Shown here: in pieces, positions 55,901 to 64,000 of the stretch
Position numbering within the stretch: position 1 is the first letter of the stretch
How the letters are laid out: every line of letters begins with the position of its first letter
The notes under the pieces: model-generated
What the model was told of the DNA's origin: nothing
Database searches by the model: none
The model's input: only the letters and a program-made list of their open reading frames with translations
Position numbers and translations under genes: made by a program
NCBI GenBank assembly: GCA_964019415.1
Contig: OZ025886.1
Coordinates: 1,735,384 to 1,799,383 of the forward strand
Length of the DNA: 64,000 nt
Source: Ianthella basta
Lineage: Eukaryota; Porifera; Demospongiae; Verongiida; Ianthellidae
Direction of reading: 5' to 3'

Positions 55901-57267
55901 CTAATCGCCATCATCTGCTGCCTCAACCTAACCATCTCTGTTGGTTCCATCAACGGTTCTCTGCTCTACATAAACATTCTTGCGATCAACAATGTAGTCC
56001 TAGCCAACTTAGGAGATGGCGCACCTGGTCTGCCAGCTCTTGGAATAGAATTCGGGATTTGCATCTATGACGGCATGGATGCGTTTGCAAGCACACTTCT
56101 CTCATATCTGTTCCCCGTGTACCTCTTGACCTTGGTGGGGGTGATCTGTCTCCTGCCCAAGTGCAAGTGTGTCAACATGCACAAGATCAATAGGAGAATT
56201 GGGCCTCGGATTACTCCAGTGCTGGCCACCATCATACTGATTTCTTACACACAACTGGCGGAGAGTGTCATACATAGTCTACTCTATGTCCAACTATTTA
56301 GCACTAATGGCACTACCACCACCTCCAGCGTGAGGTGGATGTTTGATGGCAGCTTGGAGTACTTCCACAGCCCAAAGCACATCATCCTTGCCTGTCTGGC
56401 TCTCCTGGTATTGACCTGCTCCTACTACCTGTCACTGTGATTGCCATATTTGGTGATCTGTTCAGAAGATTCTCCAGAGGACCTTGGTACATGAACTTCT
56501 TGGATACCTTTCACGGAGCATTTCGCTTCCGTTTTGGATTTTGGATTGGGATTCGAATCCTATTACGCATTCTGTCCATGGTTTTGAAGATATTTCTTCC
56601 AGTGGACAAACTTTACTTGGTTACTGCGTACACCATAATGACACTGCTATTCCTTCAGATTCTCATTCGCCCATTCCGAGGCATCAGGGTAGATGAATGT
56701 GTCAGCAAAAGGATAAAGGAGAAACATTTCCCAGAGCCTCTTCAACGTGAACTTGTACACAGCATTGACCACTCCTTCCTCGTCAACCTCATAGCTGTGT
56801 TCATGTACCTGCCACATGATGTGGAGAATATGTGAACTGTGCTAATTGTATCCAGAGTGATTGCCTTTGTGGAGTTTGTTTGCATTCTAGTGTACCACAT
56901 ACTGGAATACTCCCCTGTGGGTCCCTTTGCCTTTGACACTTGGTTCAAACTGCGCCGGAAGTACAGGAGGTGGAGGGAGAAGAGGAGAGAAGCAGCACTG
57001 GCCAGAGAATGGCACATTGCAGAAGGAACAGAGTGTCATGAAAGGCATTTTGATCTTATTCTGAGGGCATTAGATTGCACAGATAGTGACTTTGAAGACA
57101 GTGAGAGTGATGAGGACAGCGTTAAAGAGACACCAAGTGATCATGTACAAGAAGTCAATGAGGCTTTGATTAATGGGAGAGACTGGAGCAGCACCAGCCC
57201 TGTGAATTATTCGCTGAGCAGTCAGTTGACTACTCCACTGCTGAGGAAGATACCAAGACAAAAATAG
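52994..57267 (+). pseudogene. Receptor array copy 3, disabled
   Basis: Homologous over its full length to copies 1, 2 and 4, from MGKSGSFFLSLW to a tail ending LLRKIPRQK. Broken at four points: TGA at 54428-54430 (Arg codon in the others), TGA at 54539-54541 (CGA in copies 1, 2 and 4, a CpG transition), loss of one t near 56420 (gcttcc became gctcc), and TGA at 56833-56835. Without these it would have the same signal peptide, beta-helix ectodomain, neck (RTGVLCGQCPSGKS) and multi-pass module. The first open segment could still give a secreted fragment of 478 residues. Confidence 0.9.
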
Positions 57268-57465
57268 CACAATTACAAACTTAATACTTGTAAAAGTCCT
57301 AAACGTGTTCACTACCTTTAGTTAATGTGCATTATATTCTTTTCATCTTGTAACTTTCAAATTTCAAACAGCATTTCACAGGCACGACATGTACCATACT
57401 TTCAAACATCACTATGACATTGTACTATTGTGGATTATAAGTATATCTGCTCATTGATCATGTTT

Positions 57466-58204
57466 AATATATGTGACCATCCATGGGAAAAGGGGGCTTT
57501 TGGCAAATTTTAGCAAAAATGAGATTATTGCTCCTGTGCACTCATCAGACCTTCTTGCTCCAATTTTTGTGCATTTCTGTTGCCATAGCAACATCACTAA
57601 TCAAATATACATCATTTAAATGACTTCCTGCAAGCTGTCAAAAACGGAAGTAGCATAGTTTTAGTAGTAATGCACATTATATATGCTCAGAAACCTTGAA
57701 AAATGTGTGAATATGTTTAAATGGACATCTAGACAGTCCACTGGCAATGCACTTTGGAGCTTGCGTGAAACTTTACAGCTTTGAGCACATCTTCACTCGT
57801 AGGAAAAGATTTGGATAGTGAAATCATGTGGAAGAAGAAGGCTCAAAGCAAAACATTCACAAAGTCACAAAGCAAGCCACTTACAACTACTGTGCCCAAT
57901 TAAACTGCTGCTCAGGCCATTACTGATACGAATTGAAGGCGAAGCTTCGATTAAACGTCAATCGCGTTCGTAAATAGTTCCGCAAAACACCCGAAAACAG
58001 CTCAACACAGCAGCGTACGGTCTTGTGCTTGGTATCCATTTAAAGAGCACTGAATGGGCTATCTAATGACGTTTACCTCACGCTTGTATGACAATTAATG
58101 ACGACGTACGACCGTGTTGAATTCGCGCGAAATTCAAATGCCATTTTCTCAACTTGCTATGTTACGCAATAAACCCCCTTTTCCCGTGGATGGTCACATA
58201 TATT
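57466..58204. mobile_element. Non-autonomous DNA transposon, 739 bp
   Basis: Terminal inverted repeats of 31 bp (57466-57496 and 58174-58204) with one mismatch; outer part tatgtgaccatcc, inner part ending in five G/C. The ends run into TATA-like sequence, so the exact duplication (TA or longer) cannot be fixed. No transposase frame. Confidence 0.85.
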
Positions 58205-58980
58205 TGAGGTTCCCTCAAACTTTGTACAGTAGGCCACACAGAAGCAAACATATCTGGGTTATGTGAGTGGGTTTAGCTAGTTTGCATGTGGTGCATTGTC
58301 AAGTTTCTAAGAAAACTTCCAAATGGTATCCAGGGATTCAGAATTAATAACAACTCTCGTACATACGTATGCAGTTAATTATAACTGAGCCCAGGTTGTT
58401 CCACCAGGACTAGTGCAACATAGAGGAATCTGTAGCCTAAGGTGAGCAATGAACTCAGTCTGAAATGAGCGGTGACATCAATTAGGTATCTATAATGATC
58501 ATCACATGCGATTGGCATTGGTATATAGTCTCCAGCTAGAATCAGCTGTAACATGTGCACTTACTGAACACAACTGGCATGGCAATGCTTGCACTTGATC
58601 ATGAGAGTCTTATCACATGTAGCTCTGGCACATGATTGCTAGAGAAGGTACACACGCACGTCTCAGTTGGCCAATCAATACAATGATACATATACTGCAC
58701 AATCATAATGATATTGTAGAGGCTCATAGTTGCGTTGATAATACACTGATACAAGATTCTTGAGCAAGACACAACTGATAATGATAAATCAATCAAATGC
58801 AGGGCATTTTGACCCGAAGGTCTTTGCCAACTGTGTACAGGGTCAAGAATCTCATATCAGTGTATACTGTACATACCTTACAGCAGTTGTGGCTCATTAA
58901 ATAAGTCATGCAAGTAAGTGCTAGAAATAACATCCTAAACTAACCTTAACCCAAACCAACCAGTGACAAGAACAGATTGA
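58205..58980. other. Spacer without recognised gene
   Basis: Short open frames only, with nothing that matches a family. Confidence 0.5.
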
Positions 58981-58984
58981 AGGT

Positions 58985-59330
58985 TCATCCAATCCCATGT
59001 GGTCACATGACATTTTGGATTGCATAACCACATGGGATTGGGTCAACACAATGAGTCCATTGTTCACCCAATCCCAAGTGGTCACATGATATTTTGGATT
59101 GCATAATCACATGGGATTGAGTCAACACAGTGAATCCATTGTTCACCCAATCCCAAGTGGTCACATGACATTTTGGATTGCATAATCACATGGGATTGAG
59201 TCAACACAGTGAATCCATTGTTCACCCAATCCCAAGTGGTCACATGACATTTTGGATTACATAACCACATGGGATTGGGTGAATACAGTGAAACCACTAT
59301 TCACCCATAACTATGTTGTCACATGACATT
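58985..59330. repeat. 79-bp tandem repeat with internal palindrome, locus 3
   Basis: About four units of 79 bp (for example starts at 58996 and 59075). Same family as the arrays at 7.86 and 14.26 kb, but more diverged (catgtgg to caagtgg in one arm). Confidence 0.85.
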
Positions 59331-59782
59331 GTTACATAGGCGTAAATTATATTGACCACCCACAGGCTGGCAGTTGGCTCAAAGACTAAGCTAAGCTAAC
59401 CAATTTGTAATCCAAAGTTTGTGGTTCGAGCGCAGTGATAGAAATGTTTTTGCACATACTCGGCGCAATGAAAGGAGGTCTAAACAGCACAAATTGTATG
59501 TACCTCCTGCTTCCGTTGTGCTCATAGCATAATGGCTAAGAACCCAGTGGGCTTGCCGTAATCACTTAGGGTTCAAACTCCAGTTGAGATAGGTGAAGAA
59601 AGTAACCGATCTCAAGGTCATACCTACCATACCTAGTATGGCCATACCTTGGCTTGGTCTCACCACCTGGAGTTAGATCCGTTGCGCTGAAAGCTTGACG
59701 GCCTGGGGAGCTGTGTGGGTGTGGTTCACTCTACCCATTCCATGTGTGGTCTTCATGATCACCCAATTCCATCCAGAACAAC
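59331..59782 (+). mobile_element. tRNA-derived SINE-like body, locus 3, with a second tRNA-like head
   Basis: Begins ttacataggcgtaaattat as at loci 1 and 2. The first tRNA-like head has box B at 59423-59433. A second tRNA-like stretch at about 59519-59590, absent from loci 1 and 2, has box A-like tagcataatggctaag and box B gggttcaaactcc. The shared tail ends near 59782. Confidence 0.6.
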
Positions 59783-59789
59783 AGATATC

Positions 59790-61310
59790 ACATGCACGCA
59801 CACACACCTTCTATAGTTTGATCTGATCACAATTTGGCACACATCAAAAGAATGATGAACTTGAGCCTCCTGATGAAGGCCTTGTCAATGTTCTCATACA
59901 AGTTGGTGCTCAATGTGGTGCAGCAGCGCTCCTACGTCTATATATGTTGGCACAGTGAAGTGCTATAAGGGAGGAGCTGGGGGGCAATTAGAGTATCTAT
60001 ATAGGATTTCTGAAAGGGGGGTTCTAAAGTAGTTAGGTGCACACACAGTGCCCTTGATTATGGCCACCATGCCTCTTTCTAATCTAAAAACTGCCCAGAA
60101 TCCTACATAAAACTAGCAAAAGGGTAGTTTCTTTGCACCCTTGGACCCCCCTCTAGATCCGCCACTGGCAATACTCTGACTACTAGCAACACACATTATA
60201 CCAACCATGGCCCACTTTTGCATCATAAGCACTATAAATCATAAAACAACATTATTCTAGCTTCCCGTACACCCATGTCTGTAACATTACAATAATTCCT
60301 TTATACATTATTTCCATCACCATCCTACTATGTTGCTTCAAAATCATGGTCTTTGACAGGGACATCTCCATGTGGTGCAAGAATAGGAGCTAGCTCATTT
60401 AGTAACCTACTGGCTTATGAATTGTGCATGCAGCTTGCATGATGCTAGCTATAGTACAGTATTTCCTAGTTTTTCTTACAATATTTAATATCAACTGTGA
60501 AGCATGCTCAACACACCTGCTTCTATGGCTCACATGTGCGCTAGTCAGTATTTGGAGTGGATCAAGGTACAACACAGGAGTTGGGAAGTATGCATTACAA
60601 CAATTATTACAAGTCATCAAATTGAATCTTCAGTGTTGTTCATATCTGAATGACTATTGTAGTGACAATAGATTACATAATGAGAATAATGTACAAATTA
60701 TACAATATACCTCTATTCAGGTATTATAATATATTAAATGAGGTTGTTTTACTTGAACTTTTAGAGAAATATAACAGAAACAGAATATCTATACAGCCAT
60801 TAAGGCATTGTCAGCAACTGTTTCACTTGTACTGTAACAATACGTTAGTCTAGTGCACCTGCAGCAGAGAGGGCAGAGCCTGCTATATAGACAAACAATA
60901 CGTTTGACTTCAAGTCAATAGTTGGTAGTACACACACACAAGTACTGTACACATACATGAAACATATCCTTAATTAATGCTTGTGATAGTAAGAAAGGTA
61001 CGTATGTAGTGTATTTCGTATAATGGTACCACAAAATTTTGATCAATGCAAACGGCAGTCATGTGACAGTTAATCATAGGAATTCAAATTCAGTGCTTCA
61101 TACAAGTCATTCAACTACACTTCTATAGCAACAGCTAGAGACTACCATATATTACTGAGGTAATGTGGAATCACACGAGTCTTAAATAGTAGATATATTT
61201 CATGGGCCACATGTTCTTTGCCCTTTATTCTCTTTCGGTAGCAAGGAAGCTCAAATTATGATCCAGAATGCAAAAGCAAAACTCTCATTCACAAGTATTG
61301 AATTACAGAC
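59790..61310. other. Spacer upstream of copy 4
   Basis: No gene. Part of it (60.6-60.84 kb) matches the array spacer blocks at 32.57 and 43.72 kb. Confidence 0.6.
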
Positions 61311-61315
61311 TGATA

Positions 61316-61394
61316 CAATTTCATTATACTTACAGTTAATATGTCCATTACTAACTAGTGGGCACAGGCACAGGCAATCAGTCCAACAACAGAG
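61316..61394 (+). promoter_or_regulatory. Core promoter of receptor copy 4
   Basis: CAATTTCA at 61316-61323 and an initiator-like TCAGTC at 61378-61383 are conserved. A clear TATAAA is missing; the best candidate is gttaatatg near 61336. ATG at 61395. Confidence 0.4.
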
Positions 61395-64000
61395 ATGAAC
61401 AAAAGAGTTTCTCTTCTTCTGTGGCTTGTGCTACTTTCCACTTGCTTTGGAGTCATTGCTGAGGAACAGAGCAAGTACTGGGTGGTACCAGCCAAGGAAG
61501 ACTGTCAGCACAAGGAGAACTGCAGCACTCTTGAAGAGTATGTCAAGACAGGAGCTTTCAATCAGTCAAACGTAGTGTGGATTTTCAAAGAAGGCGAGCA
61601 TGTTTTGAATGGTACTATTGTTCCTTTTACAAATGTACACAATGTCACTTTGAGAGGCAGCAGGGAATGTGAGCCCCCAGATATTGACAACTGCACCATT
61701 CAGTGTAAAGGGGACCAAGTGTGCATGTTCCTCTTTGTTACATCACACAACATCACCATCAATAACTTACGCTTTGTCCATCAAAATAAATTTGACTTGA
61801 ATCCTGTCAGTGAGAACGCTCTGAAGCAATACCTTCCAATGCAAAATAATCTGTGCTACAACCACAGCCTTGGCTTTCCAATATCTATGACTCATACTCA
61901 CTTCAATAACTGCCTTCATGACAGGAGTTGGGTGCTTGTAGACACTGTTCATATCGCTGTGAACAATGTGAATTTCATAGGTAGAAACAGTTACTGGGCT
62001 GTAGTGAGACCAAATGGAATTTACAATGTTCAAAATTGCCAGTTTCACAAACTCTTTCTGGCACAGTCTTCAATATCAGGAGATCCTCAGCATTACATGG
62101 CAGTTGTATTGACAGAACCACAAACAGGTGAAACTTCACTTAATTTTGCATTCACAATTACAAACAGCAGCTTCAATTCAAGCAATTTTGTGCCCTCAAA
62201 AGACTTCATCAATAAGCTGAAGAACGAATCCAGGGAAAACACCAATGGGCTGGAAGTACTGATGACCTACCCCGCAGTGCACATCATATCTGATGAGCCA
62301 CTTAATGGATGGAAGGCTAACATCACCATTGATAATTGTCACTTCCGCAGATGCTCTCCTTTCCAGTTGACGGCACTTGAAGACCCTGGACTTACCGTTA
62401 CTCTGACTGCAGTAAGAGCTAAAGGTCACTCGAATGTCCTACGAAAGTGGTGGCGAAAACAGAATTACACTCTCATGGGATCTGCAGTTCGGTTGTTCCT
62501 TTCCAATAAACCCACCATTGAGCCAACTCAATGTCCCAGACATACATCACACTTCGAACAACTTAACTGTGCTACAAACAGTTCCATGCCACTGTCCAAC
62601 ATAACAGTTTCATCCAGTCAGTTCACGTCATATGCAAGTGATAAAGGGTGCATAGTTCTCTTTGAAGGACGCAGCACAGATAGCTACCCAAAACACTTAA
62701 GAGTAGTTCTCCAAAACAATACTTTCACACATTGCTATTCAAAGAAGTTCAGGAGTGTCGTCTACGCACATCAACACCGCATCAACAATGAATCACAAAG
62801 AACTCAAAGTGATGACCAGGAAAAATATAGATTTGTAATTGATTCAAACAGAAGTGAAAGACATTTTGATAAGGATAGCACAGACAGAAGTTGTGTGGTA
62901 TTTGAACGGCTGTTTCAGGAAAGAGAGCTTGCTCATTTGATCCGACCAGGATTTGTAAATTCGATGCTTGCTTGCCAGGAAATATGCCTGTGGCAAGGTG
63001 TGTACTTCATCAATGGCTTCCAACACCAAGACAGAGTACTATTTACAGGAAATGCAATTTCCATGAACATAGCACAAGGATTGACTCTGGTTGGTTCTGT
63101 GCTAGAACTGGATGGAGAAAACTACATCCAGGGTAATGAAGACCACTATGGGGGTGGAATAGCAATGCATGGTAACTCCCAGTTATGGATCAGAAATGGC
63201 TCATACCTCAATATCTCCAACAATCATGCATTTGTGAGTGGAGGAGGCATCTATATTCGCAATCCCTGCACGTTCTTCCATTCCAGGAAATGTCTCTGCT
63301 TCTTTCAGTTCATTGACAATGATGGGAGGCTCCTGAGGAACACATCAGTTGATTTTTTCAATGCTACAGTGACTTTTCACAGAAACAGAGCTGTTAATCG
63401 TGGAAACATGATATCCAATACCAACAGTGATGACTGCTGGTTGAAAGGCTCATTTCAGGCTTCTGTAAAAAGAGAACTATTTCATCGGGTGTTTGGCATT
63501 CCCACGAACAAAACACAAGAAGACATTTCTTCCATACCTCGCAGAATCTGCAATTGTTCTCATGACACCAATGAAGGCCCAAACTGCACAGACTGGAAAC
63601 AGGATTCAATTCTGCTTTATCCTGGTCAGAACATAACTCTGAATGTTATGCTGCTAGGAGACATGGGAATTCCACTTGAAGGCATACTGTACATCAACCT
63701 TGACAGGCGAAAGTACATAAAAGACCAAAAACAGTATGTTCCTTTGCCCTTGCACTCTACTCATGTCCTGAGGAATGTCTGCAATACTTTAATAATACCC
63801 CCACTTCCTCCAAAAGACCACACAGACTGTAAAATTCTTTCAGCCGAACACGACCAAAATTGGATACTCCAACTAGTGGTCCCGTTGGTATCCAATAGAC
63901 AGAACAGTTTCTTGTCCATGAATCTTCCAACTAAAGACTTGCCATGTCCCTCGGGGTACAGCTTAGTCAATCAGGCCAGTCAGTGCCGCTGTGAGTGCTA
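61395..64000 (+). CDS. Beta-helix ectodomain multi-pass membrane protein, array copy 4 (cut by window end)
   Basis: One open frame from MNKRVSLLLWLVLLS to the last base: 868 complete codons without a stop. It covers the signal peptide, the KYWVVPAKEDC start, the sequon-rich ectodomain and both GGGI motifs, and stops within the Cys-bearing segment (SQCRCEC) before the neck and membrane module. It is closest to copy 1: both share MNIAQGLTLVGSVLELDG and the HDTNEGPNCTDWKQD segment. Whether its membrane module is intact cannot be seen here. Confidence 0.8.
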   Translation, partial: MNKRVSLLLWLVLLSTCFGVIAEEQSKYWVVPAKEDCQHKENCSTLEEYVKTGAFNQSNVVWIFKEGEHVLNGTIVPFTNVHNVTLRGSRECEPPDIDNCTIQCKGDQVCMFLFVTSHNITINNLRFVHQNKFDLNPVSENALKQYLPMQNNLCYNHSLGFPISMTHTHFNNCLHDRSWVLVDTVHIAVNNVNFIGRNSYWAVVRPNGIYNVQNCQFHKLFLAQSSISGDPQHYMAVVLTEPQTGETSLNFAFTITNSSFNSSNFVPSKDFINKLKNESRENTNGLEVLMTYPAVHIISDEPLNGWKANITIDNCHFRRCSPFQLTALEDPGLTVTLTAVRAKGHSNVLRKWWRKQNYTLMGSAVRLFLSNKPTIEPTQCPRHTSHFEQLNCATNSSMPLSNITVSSSQFTSYASDKGCIVLFEGRSTDSYPKHLRVVLQNNTFTHCYSKKFRSVVYAHQHRINNESQRTQSDDQEKYRFVIDSNRSERHFDKDSTDRSCVVFERLFQERELAHLIRPGFVNSMLACQEICLWQGVYFINGFQHQDRVLFTGNAISMNIAQGLTLVGSVLELDGENYIQGNEDHYGGGIAMHGNSQLWIRNGSYLNISNNHAFVSGGGIYIRNPCTFFHSRKCLCFFQFIDNDGRLLRNTSVDFFNATVTFHRNRAVNRGNMISNTNSDDCWLKGSFQASVKRELFHRVFGIPTNKTQEDISSIPRRICNCSHDTNEGPNCTDWKQDSILLYPGQNITLNVMLLGDMGIPLEGILYINLDRRKYIKDQKQYVPLPLHSTHVLRNVCNTLIIPPLPPKDHTDCKILSAEHDQNWILQLVVPLVSNRQNSFLSMNLPTKDLPCPSGYSLVNQASQCRCEC

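Overview
The window looks like nuclear DNA of an early-branching animal, most likely a demosponge. It has GT-AG introns, AT-rich spacers, fragments of non-LTR retrotransposons, tRNA-derived SINE-like repeats, foldback elements, long (TG)n tracts and minisatellites. There are no prokaryotic operons. The organism call is an inference from gene style; no species marker was recognised.

Layout. (1) 1-3.4 kb: two related, possibly broken exons of a small proline-rich membrane protein, then non-coding DNA. (2) 3.4-17.8 kb, minus strand: three tandem genes for a soluble protein with an N-terminal death-fold (CARD-like) region and a C-terminal helical, TPR-like region. They sit in a tandem duplication of about 6.4 kb that also copied retroelement debris. 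Gene 2 is a recombinant of genes 1 and 3. Genes 1 and 2 have a short separate first coding exon. (3) 19.1-28.4 kb, minus strand: a 16-exon ABCG2-like half-transporter. The exon chain was assembled from the sequence and adds up to 2103 nt (700 codons plus stop). One intron carries about 33 copies of a 32-bp minisatellite that repeats the exon-3 5' splice site. (4) 28.5-33.8 kb: spacer with TG repeats, foldback elements, a CpG-rich possible first exon and a partial copy of the ABCG 5' region. (5) 33.8-64 kb, plus strand: a tandem array of intronless genes for about 1430-residue membrane proteins with signal peptide, right-handed beta-helix-like glycosylated ectodomain, short Cys-rich neck, multi-pass membrane module and charged tail. 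Copies 1 and 2 are intact, copy 3 is a pseudogene (three nonsense codons and one frameshift), copy 4 is intact but runs off the window, and a 125-bp fossil of another copy lies between copies 1 and 2. The spacers are related to one another and were later hit by a non-LTR retrotransposon, a 739-bp DNA transposon and a satellite/SINE composite.

How it may work together. The receptor-like array is the most striking feature: a local birth-and-death family with a divergent outside, a homogenised membrane module and a shared compact promoter. A CARD-like adaptor-type family lies about 16 kb away on the other side of one transporter gene. A recognition or innate-immune cluster is a reasonable hypothesis but rests only on architecture and linkage.
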